From: Diadophis punctatus similis
Lineage: Eukaryota > Chordata > Lepidosauria > Squamata > Dipsadidae
Direction of reading: 5' to 3'
Assembly (NCBI GenBank): GCA_023053685.1
Contig: JALIGW010000014.1
Location: 18,013,308 to 18,077,307 of the forward strand
DNA length: 64,000 nucleotides
Shown: piece after piece, positions 11,535 to 23,049 of the stretch
How positions within the stretch are numbered: the stretch's first letter is position 1
Layout: each line of letters opens with the position of its first letter
Made by a program: the position numbers and the translations under genes
Notes under the pieces: model-generated
What the model saw: the letters and a program-made list of their open reading frames with translations, nothing else
The model's database searches: none
What the model was told of the DNA's origin: nothing

Positions 11535-12011
11535 CCGTATTTTTCGGAGTATAAGACACACTTTTTTCCTCCCTAAAAGTGGCTGAAAATTTGGGTGCGT
11601 CTTATACTCTGAATGTAGCTTTTTTGGAGCTTTTTCCCCAGCCCTAACTAGGTGCTAACGATCTTCCCAGCTCTTACCTTGCAGGCTTTTTCATTGTTAC
11701 TCTCTCCGAAGAATGTTTTTCCAGCCCTAAGTCTTTGCAGGTTTTTTTTCATTGCTCTACTTGCTCTGAATAAGTTTTTTTCTAGCCCTAACCAGGTGCT
11801 ATCGATCTTCCCAGCTCTTACTGGCTTGCAGGTTCTTTCATTGTTACTCTCTCCGAATAAGATTTTTTTAAGTCCTAACCATGGGATAAAATAATGTGCT
11901 GAAGCTGACCAGACTAAGAACGCTAGCCAGATGAATACCTGGTAGGCAGATTTTTTCCCCCTATTTTCCTCCCCAAAAACTAAGGTGCGTCTTATACTCT
12001 GAAAAATACGG
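11535..12011. mobile_element. 477-bp MITE with ccgtatttttcggag TIRs
   Basis: Ends are ccgtatttttcggagtataa and ...ttatactctgaaaaatacgg, flanked by TA. The interior contains imperfect tandem copies of a block including atcttcccagctctta, cattgttactctctccg and agccctaa. They give an open frame on both strands (for example 11648-12142 minus) that is repeat-driven and not a gene. A second, larger copy is at 50459. Confidence 0.8.
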
Positions 12012-12113
12012 TATATGTTGTGTTGTTTTGCGTGAAGACAGAGGCAAAGAAAGTATTCAGCAGTTCCGCTTTCTCCCTGCTGCCCATCACCTTCTTCCCA
12101 TCTTCTCCCATTG

Positions 12114-12490
12114 CAAGTAGTTCTCAACTTACGACCGTTCATTTAGTGACGGTTTGAAGTTACAACCGCATTGAGAAAAGTGACTTATGACTAGTTGTCA
12201 CACGACTGTCGCAGCAGCCCTGTGTGGTCACATGATCAAAATTTGGACACTTGACAACTGGTGTGTATTTATGATGATTGCAGTGTCCCAGGGTCATGTG
12301 ATCACCTTTTGTGACCTTCTGACATGGGAAAGCCAGATTCACTTAAGAACCATGTCACTCACTTAAAAACTGCAATGAATCACTTAACAGCTGTGACGAG
12401 AACGGTTGTAAAATGGGACAAAACTTAACAATGGTCTTAGCAATTATAATTTTGGGCTCAATTGTGGTCATAAGTTGAGGATCACCTGTA
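12114..12490 (-). mobile_element. TA-flanked MITE, reverse orientation
   Basis: Contains gttctcaacttacgacc at the left and cataagttgaggatcacctg at the right, with the family interior in reverse order. The left end is slightly degraded. Confidence 0.75.
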
Positions 12491-12900
12491 GTGGACTGAT
12501 CATTTCCTTGACTTTTTTTTCTTATTCCGTCCTCCGAGTCTAAGAATCTGTCCGTGTGTGTGTTTATGTGTGTACCAGAATTTAAGTTCTGAATTGATTT
12601 TGTCGTTCTCCACATATTTGTCAGACTTAGCTTTTGATGAGTGCTATGCTGGATTTACCCAACAGTCTTCTTTAGTCCTAAACTTCTTGCTTTCTACCTA
12701 GCCATCTTCAATGTTGACATGGTCCCTCCTTTACTGTATTTAATTCTTTTTCCACCTAGACTCTGACCAGGACTTATGAGCATAATTCAGAAGTTGCAGG
12801 AGAGCAACACAAAACTAACAGTGATTTCCTGCTGAAGTTGTTGTTGGGGGGAGGGGTGGCATAAGGTCAGTGTAAAGCTTGAAGAAAGCTTCCTCAACAT

Positions 12901-13232
12901 TGTTGGGTTGAGAATAAAATCTCATAGAGACGATGTTGGATCTTTACTTGGAATTCAGACAGTTAGAAATAAAACCGAGATTAAAAGTCTAATAGAAAAT
13001 ATTTATTTCAGTACAAAAACAATAAATCCTGAATAATTACATCTTTGCTAAGAAAACACGACTGTTCAGGTCAAGAGCCAAGTCAGAAGAAGAAGAAGAC
13101 TTGGTGACTTAGAATGTAGACATGCGTAGAAAGCATATCACGTGTTCTGCTTGTATTGGAATATACCATAATATTAGATAGGGGTGCATCACCCTGCATA
13201 GACATACAACTGACAATATTCACTACGTGACA
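12901..13232 (-). mobile_element. Solo LTR, family LTR-A, copy 2
   Basis: A 332-bp unit starting TGTTGGG and ending CGTGACA, flanked by aacat / aacct (4 of 5). It is collinear with 24429 and inverted relative to 9026. It contains a short GAA expansion (near 13088) absent from the other copies. Confidence 0.75.
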
Positions 13233-13605
13233 AACCTGCTCTTGGAAAGTAATGAATTTGGGATTTTGTTTCTTTGCAATTGAAAAACTCAAAGCTGAGT
13301 CCAGGAATAAGCATATTTTGTGATATTTATTCCCCCAAGTGCGCTGTTGCCTTATGTTTGCTTCTCCCAACCATCTACCCGTCTACTGCAGAGCTGGGTC
13401 TCTTTTCTCTTGGCCATGGCCTCCAAGGTCAGGAATAAGAACTGCTACCAAGGCAACCATCAGATAAGAGGCTCTTGAACCCAGGCCAAGAAAGTAACTT
13501 GAGAGAATGTCTCTGTCAAACCCTCCCTGGTTCACACGAAGATAAAGGCAAGCAGGAGGGAGCACAGTCAGACTTACAAGGTTATCTTACTATAGCTTTA
13601 CAATA

Positions 13606-13896
13606 AAAGTAAAAAGTAAAGGTTTCCCTGTCAGTTGTGTCCGATTCTAGGGGCTGGTGCCCATCTCCGTTTTTTGGGTGAGGGAGCCAGCGTTGTCCGA
13701 AGATACTTTGGGGCCATGTGGCCAGCATGGCTGTACACCACCCTGTTACCTTCCCACCAAAGTGGTACATTTATCTACTCGCATTGTATGCTTTCAAACT
13801 GCTAGGTGGGCAGGAGCTGGAGCAAGGAACGGGAGCTCACCCTGTCACGTGGCACTCGGGTCTCAAACCCGGGTTGTCAGTTCTCCAGCTCATATA
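13606..13896 (-). mobile_element. Sauria-type SINE, 3' two-thirds, split by another SINE
   Basis: In reverse, it carries the features of the Sauria SINE: aaggtttccctgtcag, gtgtccgattctagggg (similar to Bov-B 3' ends), ttaccttcccaccaaag and aaactgctaggtgggca. The tRNA-like head continues at 14218-14277 after two younger insertions (a SINE and a palindromic MITE remnant). Confidence 0.8.
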
Positions 13897-14131
13897 GCAA
13901 TAGCAATAGCACTTTTCTTATATACCGCTTCATAGTGCTTTACAGCACTCTCTAAGCGGTTTACAGAGTTCAGCATATTGCCCCCAACAATCTGGGTCCT
14001 CATTTTACCGACCTCGGAAGGATGGAAGGCTGAGTCAACCTTGAGCCTAGTGAGATTTGAACAGCTGAACTGTTGAACTAGCAGTCAGCCTGCAATGGCT
14101 GCATTTAACCACTGCACCACTTCAGCTCTCA
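13892..14131 (-). mobile_element. tRNA-derived SINE inserted in the Sauria SINE
   Basis: A reverse copy running from the atagcaatagcac tail to the accactgcaccacttcag head. It separates the two parts of an older SINE and so is younger. Confidence 0.85.
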
Positions 14132-14217
14132 TGGGTCACCAACCTTTGCTGGCTGAGGAATTCTGGGAGCTGAAGTCCACAAGTCTCAAAGTTGCCAAGG
14201 TTGGAGACCCCTGCTCC
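14132..14217. mobile_element. Palindromic MITE remnant
   Basis: The right arm (gaattctgggagctgaagtc, then aaagttgccaaggttggaga) is intact. The left arm is reduced to about gtcaccaacc. It lies between the younger SINE and the head of the older one. Confidence 0.65.
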
Positions 14218-14277
14218 AGCTGACAAGCTCAGTGTTTACAACCACTGAGCCATCACACCTCCACAATAAAAGTAATA

Positions 14278-15440
14278 CTGACCTAAATGGCATTAGTTTC
14301 CTAGTCGGGTCTATCTTGAACAACAGATGTTGAGATGGAAGAAATTAGAAAGCACCCTCTTCCCCAAATATTAAAAACAAAAATGAGACAGAAGAGGATC
14401 CGTGCATCCTGTGAAGGGGCTGAAAGCTTATCCACTATGTATTTTCCCTCCTCCTCCTTTTCTCCCAGAAAGTGCAAAACATGTTAGAGTTTATTGGCGT
14501 TTTGCTTCCAAAATCCAACAATTTGGGGGGCGTAGAGCAAGGGCTTAAAGCCGTGCAGCTGTGCACTTTTGATACTTACTAGACTTGATATTAGACTTCA
14601 ATTATTTCTCCAAATCTGAGAGATCTGTGGGAAGGAGAAAACTTCATAAAGCAATATGTTTTCTAGTATACACTATTTATAGAAGATCCTCTGTCTGCTG
14701 CCCCTTAAAACTATTTGTAAAACCTCTATGTACAGTATTCTCCTGGTTTTCATTAATCTTAAAACTTTGATTAAGCAGTTATTGGTGGGGTAGGTAGGGA
14801 CTGTCTGTTGCAAAGGCCAAGAGCAATTACATCAGTTAAATGTATTTAGATTTCATTTTCTTTTTGAAAAGCTCCCAAAGGAATGGCCATGAGGCGTTAA
14901 ACTGTGAAGATATTGGCGGAGGAAGTGTGTTAAAGGCAATTAGTAGAAATTTAGTAAAGTAGATTGAAAATCAAGTCTCCATTTCTTCAGATTTTGACGC
15001 TCTCTGCTATATTACAATCCATGTGCTTCAATCCCAGCAGGAATTGTGAAAGATGCAAATGGGGGGAGTGGTGTTTGATGAAAAAGATCTAATTTTGCTT
15101 CTCAGGAATATGTATCCGGTCCAGATATGGCTGCAAGCCCAGCCCAGAGCTTCGGCTGAAGTGTTCAGGATTTCAGCATCAGGATTGCATGCTTGTGACC
15201 GCCATCTTAGTTTTTTGCCCTCCCTGTGTTGACACTCTGATGGTTGCAAGGTTTGAGGGTGGGGGAGGAAGAAGGGTCTTGTTGTAACGGAGGATGAAGT
15301 TGTAACCAATTTATAGCGTAGCTCGGGGTATTAGCTGGAGATTCCAAGCATCAACAGACGTTTATCATGGCTTCTGTTTTGTTCGAACTTTCTTTAGAAG
15401 AAACTCGAGCTTGTGGAATAGGGATAAGAATGGTGGGAAA
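14278..15440. other. Unassigned single-copy-like DNA
   Basis: No gene or repeat recognised over more than 1 kb, which is unusual for this window. It is a candidate for a cross-species conservation test. Confidence 0.5.
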
Positions 15441-15447
15441 GGATAGA

Positions 15448-15700
15448 ACAGAACAGAACAGAACAGAACAGAACAGAACAGAATTTCTTATTGGCCAAGT
15501 GTGATTGGACACACAAGGAATTTGTCTCCAGTGCAGAAGCTCTCATAGATCATAAATCATAAGATACAATCACAATCATAAGATACAAACAACAAGTGAT
15601 AAGTCATAAGATACCAATAGGAGTAGGTAGTAGGAAAGATGAGCAAATGGTGACATTGGACCAGTCTGTTAAAACATCTCTAAAAGAAACAGTAAACTTG
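15448..15700. mobile_element. Snake microsatellite-tailed LINE-like repeat with (GAACA)n
   Basis: Seven or so GAACA units are followed by ttattggccaagtgtgattg and gacacacaaggaatttgtc. The same body follows (AATAG)n at 47669 and precedes, inverted, the two microsatellites at 59683. Snake1-type L3/CR1 LINEs with microsatellite ends have been described in snakes. This assignment is by resemblance. The region also has imperfect ataagataca repeats. Confidence 0.7.
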
Positions 15701-16064
15701 ATAATGGCTGTTTTTCCATTTCTGTTTGGAAGTCCTGTTCCAGAGCTTCAGAAATATTAAAGATGGGGAATGGAGTTAGCTTCTAATCACGGCTTCTTTT
15801 GGTATGAAAAGTTCATCCATTTTTGGCTGTTTGGCTGTCTTGGAAAAGGGCTTTGAGCCAGGACTGGCTCTGTGACTCTTCCTTTTCCCCATTCTCCCAA
15901 GTCAGAAGTCCTCTCCTGTCCTCCCTCCCCTCCCCTCCCCTCCTCTTGATTCCTATCTTTTTTTTCTCTCCCCAGAGGTTAAAGATGTATAAGTGATACC
16001 ATTTGCTTATTTTAATATCTTAACCACCACTAAACTCAGAGCATAAGAAAAAGATCACACATAG

Positions 16065-16198
16065 CAGCATTTCTTAAGCTTGGCAACTTTCAGACATGTG
16101 GATTTCAACGCCCAGAATTCCCCAGCAGTCGTGCTGGCTGGGGAATTCTGGGCGTTGAAATCCACATGTCTTAAAGTTGCCAAGCTTGGGAAATACCA
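16065..16198. mobile_element. Palindromic hAT-like MITE
   Basis: The two arms (gcttggcaactttcagacat...gaattccccagcag and its reverse complement) are nearly identical and share the variant gatttcaacgcccag in both arms, so they have been homogenised. TSD not resolved. Confidence 0.75.
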
Positions 16199-16389
16199 GC
16201 CCAGAAGAAAATATTAATATATTGCCATCTGGTTTCTTGTCCCTGCGTCCCCCCTTTTATTGAGACGAAAGTAAAACTAGCGGATTGGCCTTGCTTGTGA
16301 AATCATGTTGCGACATCCCTGAATGGAGATGTCAGCTGTGGACAGAAGCTGTCCACCGTTTTGGTCCATCAACCTACACTACTCTATTA

Positions 16390-16615
16390 TTAAGAGCCAT
16401 GATGGTGCAGTGGTTAGAATGCAGCATTGCGGGTAAACTCTGCCCACAGCCAGGAGTTCGATCCTGACTGGCTCAAGGTTGACTCAGCCTTCCATCCTTC
16501 CGAGGTGGGTAAAATGAGGACCCAGATTGTTGGGGGCAAGAGGCTGAACTCTGTAAACCGCTTAGAGAGGGCTGTAAAACATTGTGAAGCGGTATATAAG
16601 TATAAGTGCTATTAG
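16390..16615 (+). mobile_element. tRNA-derived SINE
   Basis: Runs from agccatgatggtgcagtgg through the gactcagccttccatcc body to cggtatataagtataagtg. Confidence 0.85.
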
Positions 16616-16619
16616 TATC

Positions 16620-17279
16620 TTTGGCTTCTGCAGGTTTGTCTTCCCACCGAGAAGAGGCAGTAAAAGACAGGTTGCAAGAATAAAACAATAAAGCATAAAA
16701 AATATGACGCAAAAGGGTAAATATGAAATTTAAAACTTGCAGATTATAGTTTTCAATCTATCATGTGTTATTTATGATCATATGAAATATATCATTTTTT
16801 ACAGCCACGACTAAGAATCGCAATCATTTGACTACTGAATCTTAGAGTCCAAGGCAATTTATAGCTGTCTGTATCTGGGCAGTTTCATTGCTCTGTTCTC
16901 TTTCTCTTAAAAAAATATCCATGTTTGTTGATATGTTCAACAGGTATTTTTGACCACCTTTTAGATAGTTTAAAAATAGATCAATACAACACTAAACAAC
17001 ACATTCCTTAAAATAGTAGTTAGTCAACAACAATTAGCCTCATTAATGTAACAGAAACAGAATATAGCTTGCAAATGTTACTGGTAAAAAGGCTGAATTG
17101 CCAACCAGAATAACCAAATCTTTAGAGTTTCTGGGGAAATGAAGCTGTGTGAAATCCTCAGGGGCGGGTAGGGCATTCTGTTTTCATATCCCACCATCTT
17201 ATGTTCATGTCCCACTATTATAGGTATCAAATTGCACACATGGCATTATTAGAATATTTCTAGCCTCTCTTAGTTTTAC
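16620..17279. other. Unassigned AT-rich DNA
   Basis: No gene or repeat recognised. Confidence 0.4.
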
Positions 17280-17445
17280 CTCTTCGGGGATGGCCTTATG
17301 GAACTACAAAACTCTTAAATATTTTGTTACGATTTTGTTATGATTTTATTACTATATTGATTTATTTGATTTTTAATTAGTTTTATTGTTTTTAAATGTG
17401 GTCTGTAAGCCACCTTGAGTCACCATGAGCGAATAGGCGACAATA

Positions 17446-17530
<85 letters not shown>
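17280..17530 (+). mobile_element. LINE 3' tail with (AAAT)n
   Basis: The pattern tgtaagccaccttgagtcac followed by an (AAAT)n tract (17449-17529) is the standard tail layout of L2-like LINEs, but the sequence differs from the other L2 tails here, so it is another subfamily. Confidence 0.6.
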
Positions 17531-17650
17531 AAGAGCCAACAGTGTGCAGCAGCAGCCAAAAAAGCCAATACAATCCTAGATTGTGTTTAACAGAGGGATA
17601 AAATCAAGATCACATGAAGTGTTAATACCACTTTATAAAACCTTAGTAAG

Positions 17651-17877
17651 ATAGCAATAGCACTTTTCTTATATACCGCTTCATAGTGCTTTACAGCCCT
17701 CTCTAAGCGGTTTACAGAGTTCAGCATATTGCCCCCAACAATCTGGGTCCTCATTTTACCGACCTCGGAAGGATGGAAGGCTGAGTCAACCTTGAGCCTA
17801 GTGAGATTTGAACAGCTGAACTGTTGAACTAGCAGTCAGCCTGCAATGGCTGCATTTAACCACTGCACCACTTCAGA
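17651..17877 (-). mobile_element. tRNA-derived SINE inside CR1
   Basis: Reverse copy from tagcaatagcacttttc to accactgcaccacttcag. CR1 sequence is continuous on both sides. Confidence 0.85.
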
Positions 17878-17914
17878 TCATATTTGGAATACTGCATCCA
17901 GTTTTGGTCACCAT

Positions 17915-18075
17915 CAGTAGTGGGTTCTAAAACCCTTTACTACCGGTGCGCGCGCGAGCTTGCGTACAACACTTCTGCGCATGCGCAGAAGCGTCCCAGG
18001 CAGGTGGGCAGAGCCTCCCGCTGGGGGCGCTACCGGTTCTTAGAACCGGGCGGAACCGGGAGCAACCCACTGCTG
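17915..18075. mobile_element. hAT-type MITE, CAG-GGTGGGTT family, with NRF-1-like core
   Basis: The 161-bp element runs from cagtagtgggttctaa to gagcaacccactgctg and is bracketed by a perfect 8-bp TSD, gtcaccat. The core holds the palindrome ttctgcgcatgcgcagaa (17973-17990). The right subterminus has taccggttcttagaaccgg. Confidence 0.85.
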
Positions 18076-18355
18076 GTCACCATGTTATAAAAAAGATGTT
18101 GAGACTCTGGAAAGAGCACAGAAAAGAGAAACAAAGATGATTAGGGGATTGGAGGCTAAAACACATGAAGAATGGTTGCAGGAAGATGAAGCAGTTTTGG
18201 GGAGGTGCCTGAATTTCCTAAGATAAAATCAAGACCGGAAATCTTCTTACCTGAATGATAATGCACAGTTAATTTAAGATTATACTTGTACAAAAGGCCA
18301 AATACACCTATTTTGGAGTATTGTACTCAAGAAGCATTGGTGGTCAACAGGTAAC

Positions 18356-18590
18356 AATAGCAGTAAAAGAGTTGATGGGACCTTGGAGGTCATCTAGTTG
18401 AACCCCCTGCTCTCGCAGGAGACCTATAGTATTTCTGATAAATGGCTGTCCAGTCTCTCCATAAAAACCAGTGTCCAGTGATGGGGCACCCACAACCTCT
18501 GAAGGCAATTGGTTCCACTGGTTAATTGTCCATACTGTTAGGAAGTTTCTCCTTAGTTCTAGGTTGCTTCTCTCCTTGCTTAGTTTCCAT
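18356..18590 (-). mobile_element. CR1 3' end, reverse
   Basis: Reverse copy of the CR1 3' UTR (gaccttggaggtcatctag, aaccccctgctctcgcagg) and ORF2 end (ttctccttagttctaggtt). It includes a small internal repeat of the gtgtccagtgatgg area. An L2 begins directly after it. Confidence 0.8.
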
Positions 18591-18595
18591 TTGGT

Positions 18596-19176
18596 GCAAA
18601 ATGCGGCTGCACGAGCTGTGGTGGGTGTCTCCAGATACACCCACGTAACACCCATTCTCCACTAGCTGCATTGGTTGCCCATTGGTCTCCGGGTGTAATT
18701 CAAGGTGTTGATTATCATCTTTAAAGCCCTACATGGCTTAGGACCAGGCTATCTCCGGGACCGCATCCTACCTCATACATCCCTACGACCAGTTAGGTCC
18801 CACAGAGTCGGTCTCCTCCAGGTCCCTTCAGCCAAACAATGTCGGTTGGCGGGACCAAGGGGGATAGCCTTCTCTGTGGGGGCTCCGGTTCTCTGGAACC
18901 AACTACCTGCAGAGATCCGATCTATCCCCACCTTGCTGTCCTTCCGGAGAGCTATTAAGACATGGCTCTTCCTGCAGGCGGGGTGATGTGACTGCTGAAC
19001 ATCTTAGGTCTCCCCCTAGTATGAATGTGTTGTTTGGTTTTTTAATTTTTTAAATTATTAATGTTTTAAATATCTTTTGCTACTGTTTTTATATTGTTCT
19101 TATATTCTGTTGTACGCCGCCTTGAGTCCCTAGGGAGTAGGGCGGCATATAAGAACAGCAAAATAAATAAATAAAT
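18596..19176 (+). mobile_element. L2-clade LINE 3' fragment
   Basis: Encodes the ORF2 C-terminus (QNAAARAVVGVSRYTHVTPI, then in another frame LRDRILPHTSLRPVRSHRVG...RAIKTWLFLQAG at 18705-18986). The 3' UTR and tail gccgccttgagtccctaggg...gcaaaataaataaat follow. A frameshift near 18660 and the 5' truncation mark it as dead. A CR1 starts immediately behind the tail. Confidence 0.85.
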
Positions 19177-20203
19177 TTACTTGAACTTCAGAAAGGCATT
19201 TGATAAAGTAGACCATAACCTACTACTAGATAAAATAGGAAAATATGGGTTAGACAGCATCACCACCAGATGGATTCGTAACTGGCTAACCAACCGCACT
19301 CAATGTGTAGTCCTCAATGGAACTGCATCTACATGGAGTGAAGTATACAGTGGAGTACCCCAAGGCTCTGTTTTAGGCCCAGGACTCTTCAACATCTTCA
19401 TCAATGACTTGGACGAGTGGATAGTTGGGGAACTCATCAAATTTGTAGATGACACCAAGCTGGCAGGAATAGCCAACAGACCAGAAGATAGGCTCAAGAT
19501 ACAGAAGGATCTTGCCAGACTTGAACATTGGGTGCTATCTAACAAAATGAAATTCAATGGTGAAAAAAGTAAAGTTCTACATTTAGGCAAGAAAAGCAAA
19601 AAGCACAGGTACAATATATGTGGTACCTTGCTCAACAGTAGCAACTGTGAGAGGGATCTTGGAGTCCTAGTGGACAACAATTTAAATATGAGCCAGCAGT
19701 GTGCAGCAGCTGCCAAAAAAGCCAACACAGTTCTAGGCTGCATTAACACAGGGATAGAATCAAGATCACATGAAGTGTTAATACCACTTTATAATGCCTT
19801 GGTAAGGCCACACTTGGAATACTGCATCCAGTTTTGGTCACCACACTATAAAAAGGATGTTGAGACTCTAGAAAGAGTGCAGAGAAAGCAACAAAGATGA
19901 TTAGGGGACTGGAGGCTAAAACATATGAAGAACAGTTGCAGGAACTGGGTATGTCTAGTTTAATGAAAAGAAGGACCAGGGGTGACATGATAGCAGTGTT
20001 CCAATATCTCACAAAGAAGAGGGAGTCAAACTATTCTCCAAAGCACCTGAGGGTAGAACAAGAAGCAATGGGTAGAAACTAATCAAGGAGAGAAGCAACT
20101 TAGAACTAAGGAGAAATTTCCTGACAGTTAGAACAATTAATCCATGGAACAACTTTCCTCCAGAAGTTGTGAATGCTCCAACACTGGAAGTTTTTAAGAA
20201 GAT
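19177..20203 (+). pseudogene. CR1 LINE ORF2 fragment: reverse transcriptase, frameshifted
   Basis: A reverse transcriptase for CR1 target-primed retrotransposition. The frame at 19181-19900 (239 codons) starts inside the palm domain at NFRKAFDKVDHN. It contains GVPQGSVLGPGLFNIFINDL and the catalytic box F88-V89-D90-D91 (codons from 19442), where A is more usual than V. It continues into the thumb-like region (AAAAKKANTVLGCINTGIES, LYNALVRPHLEYCIQFWSP). A deletion near 19895 shifts the frame; the family reading resumes at 19897 as MIRGLEAKTYEEQLQELGMS. The 5' end, with the endonuclease, is missing, and the copy is later cut by a reverse L2. It is a dead copy. Confidence 0.9.
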
Positions 20204-20896
20204 GTTTATTTATTTATTTATTTATAAGAGTTCTTATAGGCCGCCCAATCCCGTGGGACTCAGGGCGGCTTACAGCAGAGATTAGAACTACACATTAAAA
20301 TAGCATTTAAAAACATCATATTACAATATAAAAAAGGCATTCATCCTTGGGGGAATCGTCTCTTCACCCCGCCTGCCGGAAGAGCCATGTTTTTACTGCC
20401 TTGCGGAAGGCCAGTAGGGTGGGGATAGTCCGGATCTCTGGCAGGAGTTGGTTCCAGAGAGATGGGGCTCCCACAGAGAAGGCCCTCCCCCGTGGGCCCG
20501 CCAGCCGGCATTGTTTGGCAGACGGGACCTGGAGGAGGCCCACTCTGTGGGACCTCACTGGTCGTAGGGAGGAATGTGGCAGGATGCGGTCCCGAAGGTA
20601 ACCTGGCCCTGAGCCATGTAGGGCTTTAAAGGTCAAAACCAACACCTTGAATTGCGACCGGAGACTAATGGGCAGCCAATGCAGCTGGCGGAGGATAGGT
20701 GTTACGTGGGTGTATCTCGGTACACCCACCACAGCTCGCGCAGCTGCATTCTGTACCAATTGTAGTCTCCGGATGCTCTTCGAGGGTAGCCCCATGTAGA
20801 GCCCGTTACAGTAGTCAAGCCGTGAGGTGACAAGGGCATGAGTGACTGTGAGCAAAGCCTCCCTCTCCAAGTAGGGTCGCAAATGTTGGATAACCA
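20204..20896 (-). pseudogene. L2 LINE inserted in reverse into CR1; ORF2 C-terminal part
   Basis: The minus-strand frame 20897-20364 (177 codons) reads LRPYLEREALLTVTHALVTS, LDYCNGLYMGLPSKSIRRLQ, QNAAARAVVGVPRYTHVTPI and ends VKTWLFRQAG. This is the region after the palm of an L2-type reverse transcriptase. The 3' UTR hairpin (ggccgcccaatcccgtggg) and TTTA tail are at its left end. The CR1 resumes at 20897, so this insertion is younger. The flanks repeat atgtt. Confidence 0.88.
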
Positions 20897-20995
20897 TTTG
20901 TCTGAAGTGGTGTAGGGTTTCCTGCCTTGGTGGGGGGTTGGACTAGAAGACCTCCAAGGTCCCTTCCAACTCTGTTATTCTATTCTATTCTACTA
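20897..20995 (+). mobile_element. CR1 3' UTR, continuation after the L2
   Basis: Continues the interrupted CR1 with ataaccatttgtctgaag, ggggttggactagaagacc and the terminal ctctgttattctattc. Confidence 0.85.
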
Positions 20996-21845
20996 TCCTC
21001 TGCTCTGTCTATATTTAAAGATGGGTGCAGCTAATCTGGGGTGAATCTGCAAGAAAGCTTACAAACCATTTTCTGCCTATTCTTGTGATGCTTCCGTTAA
21101 AACTGCTAATAACTAATCTTAAAGTGTTTTATTTTGGAGATTAATATTTTAAAACCTCTCAGATTGATGAGTATCATTGGCAGGGACTGGGACTGTCCTC
21201 CTTTTCAATCCCTAATTCAGTGAGATTTTATTTGTTTATCTATTTAACTTGTATCCTTGCTTTCCAACTGAATGATCAAGGCAGCCTACTAAAGGAGAAG
21301 GAAAGAGACAATGAAAGCACAGATAAAATACACATATAAATGTTAAAAACATCCTTGAGGCCCCAGGTTAGTCTGCTTTTAAAACAGTCCTAAAGAAGCT
21401 TTTTTTCCCTGGCTATCTTTGAGAGAGATTTTATAGCAGTGGGTTTATTTTTTTTTTATAATGTTTTTCTGATACTATGCTTTAGTAATGGCTTTGTGGC
21501 ACTGTATCGTAATGTTCCCTGAGGTTATTTTGCTACGCTATTGTTTTAATAGCTTGCATCTTTATGATACTGTTTTTCTGATTCTTTTCTAAATTTGCTT
21601 GGGAGGATGAATGCTTTAAAAGGAAGGATAAAACTCTGTGAAATGTCTGAATGACTAAATAGAAGGATGATGTTTAAGGGAAACAGAACTTATGTTGAAA
21701 GCAGAACATCTGTAAGAGGGATGGCTTGGTGAAGAATGGAAGGGAATCTGCTATTTCCTAGTTGCTGATGTACAAGTACTAGCAGATCTACCAGTATAAC
21801 CAGTGCCTGGGGATTCATGGAGGTTTTGCATCCAGTAAGATTTGA
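20996..21845. other. Unassigned DNA
   Basis: No gene or clear repeat, AT-rich. Confidence 0.4.
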
Positions 21846-22075
21846 ACTGAGCTGTGGTGGCGCAGTGGTTAGAATGCAGTATTGTAGGCTTAACTCTGCC
21901 CACAAGCCAGGAGTTCGATCCTGACCTGCTCAAGGTTGACTCAGCCTTCCATCCTTCTGAGATCAGTAAAATGAAGACCCAGATTGTTGGGGGCAAATAG
22001 GCCGACTCTGTAAACTGCTTAGAGGGGGTTATAAAGCACTATGAAGCAGTATATAAGTCTAAATGCTATTGCTAT
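21846..22075 (+). mobile_element. tRNA-derived SINE
   Basis: Head gagctgtggtggcgcagtgg, body gactcagccttccatcc and tail agtatataagtctaaatgct are all present, with moderate divergence. Confidence 0.85.
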
Positions 22076-22123
22076 AACACTGATTCTTTGTTAGTCCTTT
22101 GGTTCTTTGTCTATGATGTAGAC

Positions 22124-22231
22124 CAGTGCTTCTCAACCATGGCAACTGTAAGATGTGTGGACTTCAACTCCCAGAATTCCCCAGCCAGCTATGCTGGGGA
22201 ATTCTGGGAGTTGAAGTCCACACATCTTATA
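22124..22231. mobile_element. Palindromic MITE, right terminus lost
   Basis: The left arm starts cagtgcttctcaaccatgg. The right arm stops after gaagtccacacatcttat, where the next repeat begins. Confidence 0.7.
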
Positions 22232-22692
22232 TGTCTATGGAAATTCTCAGTCAACCAGGTCATGGTTGTCCCAAAGATGCTTTTTCAAAAGCCAACTAGA
22301 CTTTGTTTTTCTTTGAAGACATTTCTTTTCTCACCTAAGAAGCTTCTTCAGTTCTGAGTGAATGGTGGATAATGGAAGGATTTATATTCCTTGCAGTCAT
22401 CTAGATGTTAGCCTTGGTCTTTAGCAGTTTACAACACAGTCCTTTTAGCAGTTCCAAGAAGGCTCCACACCCATTTGCACTATTCAAATGACCCTGAGGG
22501 CACAGATAAACCTCCAAGTGGCCTCAATGACTCTCAGAAAGAGCACTAATGACCAGAGGACTGCAAGGAATATAAATCTTTCCATCCTCCACCATTCAGT
22601 TCAGAACTGAAGAAGCTTCTTGGATGAAAAGGGAAACGTCTTCAAGGAAAATCAAAGAAAATCCAGTTGTCTTTTGAAAAAAAGCACCTTTG
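22232..22692. mobile_element. Long inverted-repeat element (family F), most complete copy
   Basis: The left arm goes ccaggtcatggttgtccc, agaagcttcttcagttctga, tttatattccttgcagtc. The right arm returns ctgcaaggaatataaat, gaactgaagaagcttcttgg, cagttgtcttttgaaaa, caccttt. The arms are about 150 bp with about 160 bp between them. The block agaagcttcttggatg followed by gaaacgtctt is reminiscent of Penelope-like 3' ends, but that assignment is weak. Other copies are at 29985, 35826, 37139, 48152 and 63715. Confidence 0.65.
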
Positions 22693-22937
22693 GGATGCAC
22701 ATCTTACAGTTGCTAAGGCTAAAAAACACCGATAGAAAGAAAAGACTTATAAAGTGGCCAAACTACATTTGAGCAAGGGTAGAATTATTAAAAAAAAAAA
22801 AAGAAATTGTATCAGGTGTCAAAGAAGCCAAACTAACATTTTTCTCTATGATGCTGAGTTTTACGCTGTCTAAAAGCAATGCTTACACAGAGCAGGATAG
22901 AAAGGTGTTAGGGATGAACTCTGCCATGGTTCAAAGG

Positions 22938-23047
22938 CAGGGGTCCCCAAACTTGGTAACTTTAAGACTTGTGGACCAACTCCTGGCTGGAGAATTCTGG
23001 GAGTTGAAGTCCACAAGTCTTAAAGTTGCCAAGCTTGAAGACCTCTG
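22938..23047. mobile_element. Palindromic MITE with 8-bp TSD
   Basis: From caggggtccccaaacttgg to gcttgaagacctctg, flanked by ttcaaagg / ttcaaagt (7 of 8). The left arm has a small deletion near its inner end. Confidence 0.8.
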
Positions 23048-23049
23048 TT

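Larger units (their letters stand above)
17531..18270 (+). mobile_element. CR1 fragment broken by a SINE and a hAT MITE
   Basis: The pieces are collinear with the CR1 copy at 19.2 kb: caacagtgtgcagcag, tgaagtgttaataccac, tggaatactgcatccag and gatgttgagactctgg. The first break is the SINE at 17651-17877 and the second is the MITE at 17915-18075, so both postdate it. Confidence 0.85.
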
